Of a DNA stretch of 64,000 nucleotides, positions 23,321-35,330 are shown in pieces. The notes under the pieces were generated by a model that worked only from the letters and a program-made list of their open reading frames with translations, was not told the origin of the DNA and ran no database searches. Within the stretch, counting starts at the first letter, position 1; each line of letters starts with the position of its first letter. The stretch spans positions 35,700,409 through 35,764,408 of the forward strand of contig NC_060065.1 of the NCBI RefSeq assembly GCF_020283565.1, given 5' to 3'. Both the position numbers and the translations under genes were made by a program. This stretch comes from Trifolium pratense (lineage: Eukaryota > Streptophyta > Magnoliopsida > Fabales > Fabaceae).

Positions 23321-25705
23321 AATATAAGATAAATACAAGTAGATAGAAAATAATTAGTGGTCAGTTGTACGATGATAATCAGTGGGATGATAGCGTTTAC
23401 CAATTGCATCAACAGAAAACACGTGATAATCTGTTGTGGCGGTGTATGTGAGGAGGTGGTGTCATTTATGGTTTTAAATAGCGGTCGAGGTCAAGGTCAT
23501 GGTCTTGTTATATATATTTTATAATTTCATCTATTATGAATGATATGTTATAGATTACAATTGTCGCAATGTGAATTAATCACAAAATTATATATTTTTT
23601 ATTAAAATTATTAGTAATATTATATGTAAAATAATTTAAATTAGATATAAATATAAAGTTTTGAACTAGAAAATGTTAAGCACGTTTAATATTAAATGGT
23701 AGTACAACTACTATTTATTTGAATAAATAATTAAGCACGTTTGAAAAAAAAAATAAGCATATGAATATTAAAAAATAGAAATATAGGTTCAAGTGCGAGT
23801 ACGGGGCAAATATCAATACACGGTGCGTCGACTTTTAATATCGGAGAAAGACAAATTCTATGGTACATATGATACTTTCTAATGTACCGGTACATTAGAC
23901 GATTAAATTAATAGGTAAATGAATTTTTTTTTAATCGTTTTTCTTATATTAAAAAAATTATAATAATTAAATATTATTCATCAAAACTGTTAAAAATATA
24001 AATTATATATTTTCTGAATTTTTATTCAGTATATATTTTCTGAATTTTTATTCAGTATAATAAGCAAGAAAATGTAAAAATAAAATAAAATAGTGTAATA
24101 CTTATAAATAATGAAATTGTGTTTTTCCTTATGATATTATTATTTCTAAAATAAAATAATCGACTAAGAGTTTTTTATTTCATAAAAGTAATTGCTAATC
24201 TATCAATTTCCTAATTTAATGCATCGGTACATTCAAAATATTTGAAGGTGCCCACATGCGATCAAAGCGGAGATTCTTGTTAAAGTCGGGACATAAGTGG
24301 ATTTAGGCTGTTGAAAATTATGTTGTCATGTTTAGGAATGCCCCTCATCATTTTATAAAAAACAGTAATATATTTCATCAGATTGTTATTGTTAAAATTG
24401 GTTTTGTTGTGTCTATGGGATTTCCATATCAAGGTAGGGTTGACAGATTTGAGTAGATTCACATGGGTGAAAATTATGTTATCATGCTTAGGTCAGTTAG
24501 GTGTGATCCTCATAATCTGAATTTTTTTATTTATAAACAAAATAAAATATTTTACATGAGATTTTTAAAACTGATTTCGCCGTAAGCAGCAACTTAATCA
24601 CAATCAGCCAGGTTTAATTTTGTTTAAGCCTACACGTGAACTCCACATCACTTTCATATTTTGTGACCAATTTGGCTGTCATATTTTGTGTAATTCATGT
24701 GGAATATCACATCTTCATTTTAAGTTACACACCATCATGCAAAAAGTCGAAATTTAAAAGAGAAATCATTATAGATATGTAAAATAACAACACCAAGATG
24801 CAAACTCTAGCTTTCTCAACTCCCAAACAACACTTAGAGGCCAACATAGCAGCACATAACGAGACAGACTCTTCAAGAGAGCAATCTAGACCACTTATAT
24901 CAAGCACCTCAATGAAGCACCAATGGACCTTTTATGTCTTCATTTCTCATAACTTTTGATTATAAATTTAACAACATTTTGATTTTCCTTTCCCCCCCTC
25001 CTCTCATATGTTTTCATCTTGGTGTTGATGTGTGAAACCTTCGATGCCGAAGTCGATGGTGAGGGGAAGAACATTGCGACTGATGTGTAAACGAAGCTGT
25101 GGAGGTGGTGTGGGCTGCTCCGGTGTTGTGGTTGTCCCAAGAAAGGAGGGAGAAAATGGATTAATACAAATGAGATTCATTCAAATGCTCAAAATTGTAT
25201 GAAAGAAAGCAAACCTAGAAAAGTGTATTAGCATTTTTCCTTTCACAAATATTCAGTACAAGGTCACACTTTCTTGAGTCATGGCTCATTCTAACAAGTG
25301 AAACAATAACAGAAAATCGAGCAATTTGAAGCACAGAAACTTGAAGAAATATATTGTACAAAGTATATGAAATGATACAAGTCTTAGCTATGGCAATATC
25401 CTGTTAATAAAAGAATTTGTTTGAATATACCAAGAAAAACAATTTGTTTGAAAGAGCACTCATGACGGATTTTGGAATAAACCTTCCTAATCTTTTGAAT
25501 GTTAACCATGTTATCCGCGGGAAGAGGAAGGGGCTTGAATTGGCAGATCCCTACAGTAGAGAGTATTTACTGAGAATGACCGCAAGTTAGCAAAATCTTC
25601 AGCCATCTCTCCCTCCCTCTATATCTAATCACCAAATCTTACCTCAAAAACAATACAGCATTGTACTCACAAAATGTCATTACCAAATCCAGATGATTTT
25701 ACACA
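23321..25705. other. Intergenic, AT-rich
   Basis: A 24 bp tandem pair (TATTTTCTGAATTTTTATTC) lies at about 24006-24053. The GAAAATTATGTT(G/A)TCATG motif occurs at about 24313 and 24470. The right end is the 3' flank of the PPR gene. No other coding sequence can be supported. Confidence 0.5.
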
Positions 25706-27490
25706 TTACCAGTAATTTTTACAGGAACATGAACCACCTCTAAAATGGTGGAACCGACTACGATCCCTGATAACAATCTCTCTATTGTAAACCTTGGATA
25801 TGAGTTTGATAGCCATATGACAATCTGCACAAACTCTTAAATTCTTAACGACCCTAATCGGAGTCCCTGGCGCTGTATTCAATAACATAAAAGCAATTGC
25901 AACTTTTTCGCTATGATAAGACAAAGCTTGTTCTTTCTCCTCTTCCTCTATGTCTGCAAGCACATTTTCTGTATGAGGCACATAACCTTCTAACTTCAAC
26001 AGTTCAGTGATCTTCTCCAGCAGTGCATACACATCCTGACTCCGCGGATGAGACCTATCCCCCATAGTAAATTCAAAAACGCGGTTTCCCAATTCAACGA
26101 GACTATAACCAGGGGTTTTCCAAACACCGTCCTCAATCATCGACCTCCTCACTATCTGTACATCGGACCAACGACGTTCAGATGCATAAAGATTTGAGAG
26201 AAGAACATAATCCCCACTATGTTTAGGCTCTAATTTCAAAAGGTGGGATCTTGCTATCTCTCCCAAACCTAAATCTCCATGTAAAGTACATGCCCCTAAT
26301 AAGGTCCTCCAAATAACAGCATTTGGTTGCAATGGCATATCCTGAATATATTCATAAGCCTGTTTAACTAAACCAGCCCTACTCAATAGATCCACCATAC
26401 AACCATAATGTTCTATCTTCGGCATAATACCATATTCCTCTTTCATCCTTCTAAAATAATTGAACCCTTCCTCCATCATTCCACAATGACTGCAAGCATA
26501 CAACACACCAACAAAAGTGATCTCACCAGGCACAAGTTTCTGTCTTTCCATTTCTTTAAAAAGCTCAAGTGCTTCCTCACCAAACCCATTAACCGCCAAA
26601 CCAACAATCAAAGAAGTCCAAGAAACCACATTCCTTTCTCTCATCTCACCAAAAACTTGCTGCGCCTCCCTTATGCTCCCACATTTCGCATAAAAGTCCA
26701 ACAACGAATTATTCACATGCAAATTCTCCGTCAACCCAACCTTCAACAAATACACATGAACTCTACGTCCTAACTCTAAAGCACCAAGCTCAGCACAAGC
26801 AGATAACAAACTAACCACAGTAAACCCATCTGGCTCAACACCCTCCAAACTCATTTCCCTAAACAAATTCAAAGCTTCATTAGGCTTTCCATTAAGAGCA
26901 AACCCATTAATAACAGAATTCCAAGCAACTAAATCTCTCTCATCCATTGAAACAAACACCTTACGTGCACTTTCAGTATCACCACAAGCAGCATAAATAT
27001 GAAGCAAACTATTCCTAACAAAAATCAACGACTCAAACCCATTTCTTATCGTAACCGAATGAATCATTTCACCTTCTCTAACATTCAACGACTTCGAAAT
27101 CGCCTTAAGAAGAAACGGGTAAGTATGAGTATCAGGTTCAACACAAGAAACCAACATTTTACGGTATAAAGAAAGTGCAGGAGCAGAATTATTATCACTT
27201 TCAGCGTAACCTCTAATCATTGTGTTCCAAGTAAAGACATTTGGGTTATGTAACAATGTGAAAACGTTGTTAGCATAAGACATAGGTGCTGAGAGAGAAA
27301 CAATTGTGAAAATAAGGTATTTTCCGATGTCGGGGTTGTTGAGTGGGACATTGTGTCGAATGGAAAATGCGTGGATTTGTTTTAGTTTGTGTTTTGAAGA
27401 GGCGCAGTGTTGTATGAGAGTAATGCATTTTGTGAGAATGTGTGGTGTTGTTGAAAAGAAGGTTGAGGAAAGTTTTGAGGATACGTTCAT
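25706..27490 (-). CDS. DYW-class pentatricopeptide repeat protein
   Basis: One intronless frame of 594 residues. The N-terminus is Ser/Thr/hydroxyl-rich, as in organelle targeting peptides. PPR motifs of the P/L/S type run from about residue 70 to 400 (for example VFTWNTMIRGYAESDN, DLVAWNSVINGFALNGKPNE, NVVSWTSLIVGLAVNGFGEE). E/E+ regions follow, then a DYW deaminase-like domain with HSE (in YHSEKVAIAF) and two cysteine pairs (CADCH, CSCK). It ends in KNYW rather than the usual DYW. By memory it is closest to Arabidopsis At4g21065. Proteins of this class bind organellar RNA, and the DYW domain performs C-to-U editing. The particular RNA site is unknown. The length matches the family and the gene appears intact. 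Confidence 0.93.
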   Translation of the reverse strand: MNVSSKLSSTFFSTTPHILTKCITLIQHCASSKHKLKQIHAFSIRHNVPLNNPDIGKYLIFTIVSLSAPMSYANNVFTLLHNPNVFTWNTMIRGYAESDNNSAPALSLYRKMLVSCVEPDTHTYPFLLKAISKSLNVREGEMIHSVTIRNGFESLIFVRNSLLHIYAACGDTESARKVFVSMDERDLVAWNSVINGFALNGKPNEALNLFREMSLEGVEPDGFTVVSLLSACAELGALELGRRVHVYLLKVGLTENLHVNNSLLDFYAKCGSIREAQQVFGEMRERNVVSWTSLIVGLAVNGFGEEALELFKEMERQKLVPGEITFVGVLYACSHCGMMEEGFNYFRRMKEEYGIMPKIEHYGCMVDLLSRAGLVKQAYEYIQDMPLQPNAVIWRTLLGACTLHGDLGLGEIARSHLLKLEPKHSGDYVLLSNLYASERRWSDVQIVRRSMIEDGVWKTPGYSLVELGNRVFEFTMGDRSHPRSQDVYALLEKITELLKLEGYVPHTENVLADIEEEEKEQALSYHSEKVAIAFMLLNTAPGTPIRVVKNLRVCADCHMAIKLISKVYNREIVIRDRSRFHHFRGGSCSCKNYW

Positions 27491-28007
27491 TTGTTTCAGC
27501 TCCTATGTTACACTGGGAAATTGAATTTGTTGTAACAAGGAATCAAACTAAGGTTTAAACTTTGTTTCATGTGAAACTGCACTTTGAGAATACTTAAACT
27601 AAGGTCCAAACGGGCCCTTGTTAGCTCAACTTAACGATGAAATTATTAGGTTGGACAGATTGTACCGTTATTCAGGTTGAAACTCGAAATATCTCTACCT
27701 TTAAAATTCAATACTACCATTGTACTGGAGAGAGAGATTCATAATTTCATAGTCAAATAATAATTATGGCTGCATATATGAACATTTTTTTGATGAAATA
27801 TACCAACAATTTTTACTTCTATGAAGTAATTGCAATTGAAGACATACAATACAAGTATCATTTTTACCACACAAAAATAGTTGTGTAGTATCATCATAGC
27901 AAACATTGACATAGTTCAGAAATAAAAAGGTTATAAGTACTATACACACAATACACAATGAATATTGAAGTACTAATAAAAAAGGGAAAAAAGGAAGGAA
28001 TATTCAA
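27491..28007. other. Gap between PPR and BAG genes
   Basis: It contains the PPR promoter side and the 3' flank of the BAG gene; both are transcribed on the minus strand. No further gene or repeat was seen. Confidence 0.5.
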
Positions 28008-29454
28008 TCAAAATGATTCCCACTTGGTTGTAACAACAACAGGCTTTATTGTTGCATTAGATGTCTTTAGTAGATCCAAAGTTTCAACACTTTTTTGCAC
28101 TCTCTTTCCCTGTAAAACCAACCATTAGATGCATTTAGCTTGTTACTAATTAATAATTATGTTCTATGACTATAGATAATAGGTAGTTCCCTTAAATTTC
28201 AAAGTAAGATTACTGAAAAATATCATTCGAAGATGATGTTTTGCCTATTACATATTTTTCTAAGCGATGAAAGTTTTCACCTCAGAACCGGTTTTGTAAG
28301 GGTTAAGACAGAATCGACCCTTACAGAACTAGCCAGTTTGTAAGGTGAGAGATGTCTCGTCTATAAACATATTGTTAGACTCTTAACATACGCTATCTGT
28401 GTACATTTTACCTTACAAGCATTTAACCATATTTGCAAAATTAAGTACTTGAAAAAATGATATTATAATGGAAATACAAATACCTGCAAAATTGTAAACA
28501 TACACTATCCACGTACTTTTTACCTTCCAAACAAGTAAAAGTAAATGTAAAAATAAGTAGGTACTTAACAAAATGAGATTATACCTGCAAAATCTTCTGT
28601 GAAGCAGCATCTCCTTCAGCTGAAATGCTTTCTAATTTTATTGCTTGTCTCATAAGCATCTCAATCAATGTTATGATCTGAACTTCTGGTACTTTAACTC
28701 CATTCGAAATCGACTTTTCAATTGCAGAGACCTGATCAGTTAGCTGATCAAGTTCAAGAGATACATTATTGATAGAGCGATTTGCAGTTTTGATCTTAGC
28801 ATTGATACGCATCTGAATGTATCGCCGCTCAATACTTGAAGCATCTTGAATCAAGACCAACTTGGATCGATCTTTGACTCCACACACATCCAAATACTCT
28901 CCGTTTTCCCGCTCTTTTCCTCTGTATATAACTCTCTGCTCTTCTACCTTCAATCCGGTTTCGTCGCTCATCACCTTCTTCACTTCCCCTGACAAAAGAC
29001 ACGAATACGTTGACACTGATTGAATGCATGTCTATAAGCACTGACACAGACACAGAGACAGACATACACTGATTGAATGCACATCTACAAGCAAAGACAG
29101 ACACTGATACGATGACACTGATTGAATGCAATCACATGTGTTAGTATCGGATACCAGACACACTTTTGATCAAAAGTGTCAGTTACATAGATCTACATTA
29201 GTCACGTAATAGACAAAATTATTCAATAATAATAATAATAATCACTAACCGAATGTGGCCATGGAACTGACGTAGATATCGTAACGGAGTGCACCGTAGG
29301 CGATTCGAAGGCGCAAGGCTACTGGAGTGTCAGGTGTGCCGGTTCTTTTCTGAACCAACATTCCACCGGGTCTCATTTCCCATTCAGATTTTTCTTCTTC
29401 TCTTGTTCTACTACTACTACTACCACCATAGTTGTTGAGTTTCTTCTTCATCAT
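28008..29454 (-). CDS. BAG-family chaperone regulator (ubiquitin-like plus BAG)
   Basis: Three exons, 29250-29454, 28585-28988 and 28008-28109, give 236 residues. All splice ends are GT..AG and the frame is continuous. Residues 25-110 form a ubiquitin-like domain (RPGGMLVQKRTGTPD, LRYDIYVSSMATFGEVKKVM, EEQRVIYRGKERENGEYLDV, KLVLIQD). Residues 115-205 are a helical BAG domain (IERRYIQMRINAKIKTANRS, LDQLTDQVSAIEKSI, IEMLMRQAIKLESISAEGDA). A short basic tail follows. This is the layout of Arabidopsis BAG1-4, cytosolic co-chaperones that bind the Hsc70 ATPase domain and link it to degradation or stress responses. The first 24 residues are low complexity (a Ser run and charged residues). It is intact and of normal length. 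Confidence 0.92.
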
Positions 29455-29547
29455 TTTGAACTCTGTCTTCTTACAAAACGAGGGAAAATATCTAAGTAAT
29501 GAAACTGTACCGACATAAACAGGTTGTAATGTTTGATTCTTATGGTG

Positions 29548-29556
29548 TTTTATATA
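29548..29556 (-). promoter_or_regulatory. TATA box of the BAG gene
   Basis: TATATAAAA on the minus strand lies about 95 bp before the ATG. Just upstream is a lone TACTCCCTCT end similar to a Stowaway terminus, so a MITE remnant abuts the promoter. Confidence 0.6.
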
Positions 29557-29883
29557 CTACTCCCTCTATAATTTCTTACTAATTATAAACATTTTTGAAT
29601 TATTTTTTTTATCAAAACACTTGAATGATTTGACATTTCAGTGTTAACAAAGGACTTAACCAATATATTATATGACCATGACAACTATAAAATATTTATG
29701 TTGTCAGATTGTAATTATTAAACTGTTGTTTATTGTTCAATTCATAACTAATTAATCTTAATAACTTATCTTCAAGTAATCAAGTTGTTAAACCGTATCC
29801 ATCTATACTTACGATATTCTCTTGCAAGCAAACCACCTAATGGTCCAAATCCAACAAACAACTCACAAGTCTTGGAGATATTC

Positions 29884-30108
29884 TTTTCCACTCTATCCAT
29901 TTTCTCGCGCTCTATGAATTTACTAAAATACCTCCGTCCGCTAGGCAGCGGACATCCCCGAAACACAATACTTTTATAACTTCCGCTACTTAAATAGTGG
30001 ATGATATTTTTCAAAAAAAATCTCATTTTTATAACGTCATCTACTTAAGTAGTAGAAGGGTAAAACAAGAAAGACGTAAGGCGTACGAAAATACAGTAGG
30101 GTGGCAAA
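29884..30108. mobile_element. Terminally inverted element with palindromic core (family P, copy 1)
   Basis: The left arm starts TTTTCCACTCTATCCATTTT. The right arm, complemented, starts TTTTGCCACCCTACTGTATT, so about 50 bp of inverted ends match with mismatches. The interior holds three variants of a palindromic motif of the form CCGCTACTTAAGTAGCGG. The other members are at 57530-58478 and 62058-62287. Confidence 0.6.
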
Positions 30109-31193
30109 ATGAAATCTCCAAGTCTTGAACCATTTAATACCGTTGGATCGATAGACTTTGAAACTTAATCAACGGCCATTATAAGATGTTCCCCCACAGC
30201 ATCACATCACTCTCAAAGACCTCATAACTTAGGAGCTTAAGTAATGTCTCATTCATTAGGGACATTCATCCTCCTACCATTGAAAATGAAACTAATAAAC
30301 ACAAACCAACCACAATAAACGATTTTAATTAACACAAACCCATCACAAAAAAACGAAATCATACACTACCCTCCAATGGATATCTTACACGTGTCCATTT
30401 TTAACATTAAGCAAAAGCAACATGGCTTGTGATGGCCATGTGTAGCTTCCTCAATATGGTTCCTTCAACTGTCGGCAAAACTTAGGTGTCAACAATGCAT
30501 ACACAAGGCAACTTACTAGTACATGAGCACTATTCTCGTTGACACAAAAGTCTTTGAATAAAACATTATTTGTAAATAAAAATATATCAAATCACACCAA
30601 TATAAAATTAATTAGTTGAATATCCTTTTTGTGATTGTTTAGTTAAAACAATAATTTTATAAAAATTATAATCTACTGATTAGTTTTTTTCACGCACTAA
30701 TGTAGAGATCAATCCCTTAAATATGTGGGATTTAAATGAACGATAAACTATTTTTAAAATTTTAATGTAGCTGTATGTCCAAACTAAAATGAAACCCATG
30801 ATCAGTTAACTAGTTTGTTAACCAACACGAATTACACGTTGTAACTGCCCGTCTGATCTTAATCTAGTGGTGGAAATTATTTAGTAATAATTCAATAATT
30901 GTGTAATGTGAGTCGTCTGATCCTCAATCAACGGTTGAGATTGATTAATGCATGAAATTGTGGACATTCTTTACTACAATAGATCCAGGTCCATGTTAGT
31001 GGGATTGAGATCGACTCTTGTAGGATATCCCCATAGTTTAACGTGATAATTGATCTTGATCGTTGATTTAAGACCGGACAATTGACATTTCAACTCATTC
31101 ACGTTCATTTGTTTGATCAGGCGGTCGATAACTGTAATTACGCGACAGGAAATCTGATTCCCGATTCCTATATGTTAGTGTATATATAATTAT
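30109..31193. other. Intergenic, no gene recognised
   Basis: Unannotated AT-rich DNA. It includes small inverted fragments around 30850-31140 (for example TCTGATC...GATCAG motifs) that hint at old elements, but no boundaries could be fixed. Confidence 0.4.
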
Positions 31194-31551
31194 GGGTCAG
31201 GATCAAATGACACCAACTAGTTTGACACAAAATGTTACATCTCTCAATAATGTTTTAACCGATATAAATTTTATAAAATTCACCGTTGGATTGAAAGTTT
31301 ATATCATATAGATAATTTGTGTAAAACTTCAGACAAATTCAAAATCATTTGATATGTTATTAAGATACATCAAAATTAACGGTTTGCGTCTTTTTTTAAA
31401 TGTTGTTAATCTTTATGTGTCGCAATAGCATGTCAAATTATTTTGGATTTGTCTGAAATTTTACACAAATGATCTATATGATATAAACTTTCAATCCAAC
31501 GGTGGATTTTATAAAATTTATATCGGTTAAAATGTCATTTGATCCTGATCC
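31194..31551. mobile_element. Mutator-type MITE with long inverted arms
   Basis: The left end GGGTCAGGATCAAATGACA and the complemented right end GGATCAGGATCAAATGACA match. The complementarity continues inward for about 150 bp (both arms contain TTGGATTGAAAGTTTATATC). Identical 9 bp duplications TATAATTAT flank it (31185-31193 and 31552-31560), as expected for Mutator-like transposition. It is 358 bp long with no coding capacity. Confidence 0.9.
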
Positions 31552-32715
31552 TATAATTATAATTATTAAGCTGATAAAATAAATCATGATTACGTACGGA
31601 AAATAATTAGAATTTTTTAGTAAAAGGGGCTTACTTGCCAAATGGATTAGTTGTCATTGACAAGGACAAGGCTTATGAATGTTGTTGTTGAGAGGTCTTG
31701 GTCTTACAAGATATATGATGTGATTATATTGGTTGGGAACTTCTTTGGTAAAATTTCAATAACGATCATAATTTATTTATTATTAAAAAGAGATAAATAT
31801 AAATCCAAAGTTTCATTTATAGATCATCATTATTATTTTTATGATCACTGACCATCGAGCAAATATATACATGCACTTTCTTTGATTATTTGATTAAGGA
31901 TAAAAAATTCTACCCAAATCTATCCGTCGATATTACTTATTTTTTAAATCATATTACTTAGAATGTGCCTCTCTTCATTCACCAAAAAAAAAAAAAGAAT
32001 GTGCCTCTCTTCTTAGACAAGCTTAACCGGAAGTAACAATACAGTTCTATCGTATAGATCAGTTTCATGAAAAAAAAAAAAAGAAGAGAAAATTGGACAT
32101 GTCACAACAAGCTTATGTTATACTTTTAGTCATTTAATTGGAGTAAAAGTTTACTTGTAATTTATAAGAGCCAAGTCAAAATTACGAATTCCATGAAGGT
32201 CAAGAAAGGGAAAGTGGGGTGGATGGCAATCAAAATTGATTTAGCTAGGATATATTTGGGAGTTTAGATGGGAGAAGAGGGCTTTGAAAAAATGGAGAAT
32301 TTCCATTGGAAAAAAATTGAGGAAATAATGTGTACATTTAGGCCATTAGATAAAAAACATGTGATAATATTTTAATTATAAAAAAGTAGAGAAGATTTGA
32401 TTAATGGTTAAGATGTAATAATTGAGAAAATTTCTCAAATTTTAGGGACTAAAAAAATATTGGAGAGAAATTCTAGAGGCGTTTGGATGAATTATCCAAA
32501 CTCAGTTTATGTTGTTATAATACTCTCAATTTATGGTGAGACTCTTGATTGAGAGTTATATGTAGCGGTGTTAAAATTATTAGGAAGAATTTGTCACTCA
32601 TTTGAATTTCATAAAGTTCGAAAGATTAATCTATATAGTTACGCGTAAAGGATACCTGACTTACGCAAAAAAAAAAATTATGATAGATAACTAAAAATTA
32701 TCAAAATTGTGCATT
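31552..32715. other. Intergenic, no gene recognised
   Basis: AT-rich sequence with short A runs. No coding frame or element with defined ends could be supported. Confidence 0.45.
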
Positions 32716-32797
32716 GGTCGAGGAATGTGCCATCAATGAAGGTTGGAGTGTGTTGAAGCAAATTAAATAATTATTGCAATTGGAGTGAGAGGTCTTA

Positions 32798-33839
32798 GAC
32801 CATTTACAATGGTCATGTTGAAAGAAGATTCAACACCAAAAAGTAGTGCAATAGGGTGTTTAATAGAGGGTTGAAAATGACATGGAAGGGAGAGAAGATG
32901 AAACAATTCAACAGAGTTGAAACTGCAAAGGGGGGACACGCGGCTTCCTTCTTGTGGCTTTGATGCAGGCGCGTGTGCAACACGCGCGATAGGTGAGAGT
33001 GGGAGTTTCGTTCACGCGGAGAGAGAAGGAATTGTGATAAGATCCAGCCACGTGGCTGACTGCGATTGGCTGGTTTGATTTTTATCCATTTAATACTTCG
33101 AACTCAATTATTTCGTTGCAAATTAATTTTTTTGTCTTTCTTTTTTTTACCAAAATTCATGATTTTTTTTCTCTATAAATAGATACTTGGTTCATTTGAT
33201 TTGGACACAGAATTTTTTTTTGATTTTTTCACTATATTAATCTTATTATTATCTTTCTATTAGTGTTAATCTTGAAGTATTAATCCTTTTTTTTTTTGTG
33301 AAATGGATCCCAATAATCATTTCAACAGCCAAAATTCTTCTAATTATCCTAACAATTATCAAAATCCGAACAATTATCAAAATCCCAACAATTTTCAAAA
33401 TCCAAATCAATTTTCCAACCAACATCCTCAAAACATACTTAATTTTGGTTTTGCACCAAATTTCAACCAGTCATCATCTGTTCCAAACTTTCAATCAGTT
33501 CTGATGATTTGTATCGTATAAATTATTTAAATAAACTTTGTTTTTATTACAAAAAACTAAAATATAAATCGTTAAGTGTTAATTATTTTAATTTAATTTT
33601 AATCGATAATTATAATTTTATGTAATAATAAAAACAAAAATATAAATTTAAATAAGAATATGAAATAAAAAGTGGTGGTGTAGAGAAAGTGGTGGGGTAG
33701 AGTGTTGAATGAAAAAACTATTTGAGAGGGTAAAAGTTAAATGAGTGTTGAATGATTATGTGGAAGAAAGAGAAAATGATGTGGAGTGTTGGGAAGTGAA
33801 AAAGTGATGTTGAATGATAAAAAACCATTGTACATGGTC
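32798..33839 (+). mobile_element. Non-autonomous PIF/Harbinger derivative
   Basis: The ends GACCATTTACAATGGT and, complemented, GACCATGTACAATGGT form a terminal inverted repeat flanked by TTA duplications (32795-32797, 33840-33842), as expected for PIF/Harbinger. The interior keeps a promoter-like stretch (CTATAAATAG near 33172) and the start of a protein at 33303, then AT-rich filler. This looks like an internally deleted descendant of a full element. Confidence 0.78.
33303..33521 (+). pseudogene. Truncated Harbinger ORF1-like protein, N-terminus
   Basis: The frame begins MDPNNHFNSQNSSNYPNNY and continues with repeated NPNNFQNP-type motifs, then an early stop after 72 codons. Asn/Gln/Pro-rich starts of this kind precede the Myb/trihelix-like DNA-binding domain of the accessory protein in plant Harbinger elements, often misannotated as glutathione S-transferase T3-like. 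Here the DNA-binding part is missing. Confidence 0.6.
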
Positions 33840-34192
33840 TTAGTTTGTCATACTTACCGCGAAGCGAATCGATGTGTTGATGCTCTTGCGCATATCGGGT
33901 GTGGTTTAGGCTCTTATGTGATTTTTTATGAGTCATGTCCGACTCAAATTACACATGTTTTCCTAGATGATAAAGCTGAGATTAGTATTCTCAGGCTAGT
34001 CTCGTTGTAATTCCTTTTTGGGCCTAGACCCTCCATTATATAAAAAAATAGTTGCGTATTGGTAAACATAGGTCAACCATGTCATTTATTTTGTGACAAA
34101 GATACTATTTTCCGAGCAAGTTGGGAAATTGTTATGTTAACTTTAAACTCGTGATAGAGGAGAGCCCAACCAATTCACTTGAATTAACTTTA

Positions 34193-35104
34193 GATGGTTT
34201 CTCTCCCGACCCCCCTCATTTCTTTTCTACCCCCTGAATTTCCGTTTTTGCCCTTGGGGGGTACTTCGGTTTATACGAACCGAATTTTTTTGTCATGCTA
34301 AAAAATTTCGGTTTATATAAACCGAAATATTGTGTTCCAGATTTTTTTTCCAGCTTTTCTGCATAAATTCTGCATGAGACCCTCAACTTCCACAATTTAT
34401 TTGAAATACTAAACGATGTCCGATTTGAGTAAACGACCACTCGTTGGAAAGCTTTGGGTGTCAAGAATACAAATATAATTTTTGTTTTGAGGGTTAACTA
34501 TCCAATTGGTTCAGTTTGACCAAATAATGGGTACTGGTACAGAAAAAGAGCATAAACTTTTCTCAAACTTGTAGGTAGATTTTCTCATACTATACTTAAT
34601 GAAATTTAACAATTCCAGTGTCAATCGTGTAGTAAATTTTGTCTTCTTTACACTGGATTACAAATCATTAGCATAAGACTTATATTCAGAGAGCTATGAA
34701 AAATTTACCACAGGTATATCTACAACATTTTGCAGAAACTTTTCTCAAACTTGTAGGTAGATTTTCTCATACTATACTTAATGAAATTTAATAATTCCGG
34801 TATCAATCTTGTAGTAAATTTTGTCTTTTTTACACTGGATTAAAAATCATTAGCATACGACCTATATTCAGAGAGATATGATAAATTTACCACAGGTAGG
34901 TCTACACGATTTTTCACATAAATTTTCCTTCTTTTTGGGGGGTATATGTTATTTCGGTTTATATAAATCGAATTTTTTTCCATGTTTAAAAACTTCGGTT
35001 TATATAAACCGAAGTTTGTTGGCAAAATTTTTTCATACCGCAAGGAGCAAAATGAGATTTTTGGGGGTAGAAAAGAAATGAGGGGGGTCGGGAGAGAAAA
35101 AGTC
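34193..35104. mobile_element. Mutator-type non-autonomous element with internal palindromes
   Basis: Identical 9 bp duplications TTAACTTTA (34184-34192 and 35105-35113) flank ends that share TTTCTCTCCCGACCCCCCTC, followed on both sides by ATTTCTTTTCTACCCCC. Subterminal palindromes of the type TTCGGTTTATATAAACCGAA occur about twice near each end (near 34265, 34305, 34950 and 34995). No transposase is present. The interior is mostly two 182 bp direct repeats. Confidence 0.87.
34556..34919. repeat. 182 bp tandem pair inside the Mutator-type element
   Basis: The unit beginning ACTTTTCTCAAACTTGTAGG occurs at 34556-34737 and again at 34738-34919 with about ten substitutions or small gaps. Confidence 0.88.
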
Positions 35105-35330
35105 TTAACTTTAACATCAAAAGTTTTGAGAATTTTAAACTCGCGAATTGATGAAAACATATTTCTTATTTCCAAACAAAGCCCAAGTCCATCTAATTTT
35201 TATTTTTTTTCCCATTCAAGGACGGTGTGATATATCTAATGTTCAATTTTCAATTTTGTATACTGATATTGGTCTGCCTGAGAATTTTATAAATGTGGCT
35301 CAAACTATGAGTAATTAAAATTTAAGAGGT

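Larger units (their letters stand above)
32716..34010 (+). pseudogene. LINE RNase H fragment split by a DNA transposon
   Basis: The left part (about 32716-32797) reads ECAINEGWSVLKQIK before a stop. The right part (33843-34010) reads VCHTYREANRCVDALAHIG and ends ILRLVSL. Removing the element at 32798-33839 together with one copy of its TTA duplication restores a single frame across the junction. HTYREANRCxDALA is the well-known C-terminal signature of the plant LINE RNase H-like domain. Two stops in the left part show the fragment was dead or decaying. Confidence 0.7.

Noticed and set aside
26408..26773. Plus-strand frame of 121 codons inside the PPR gene
   Set aside because: Antisense of a well-supported 594-codon PPR frame; no domain.
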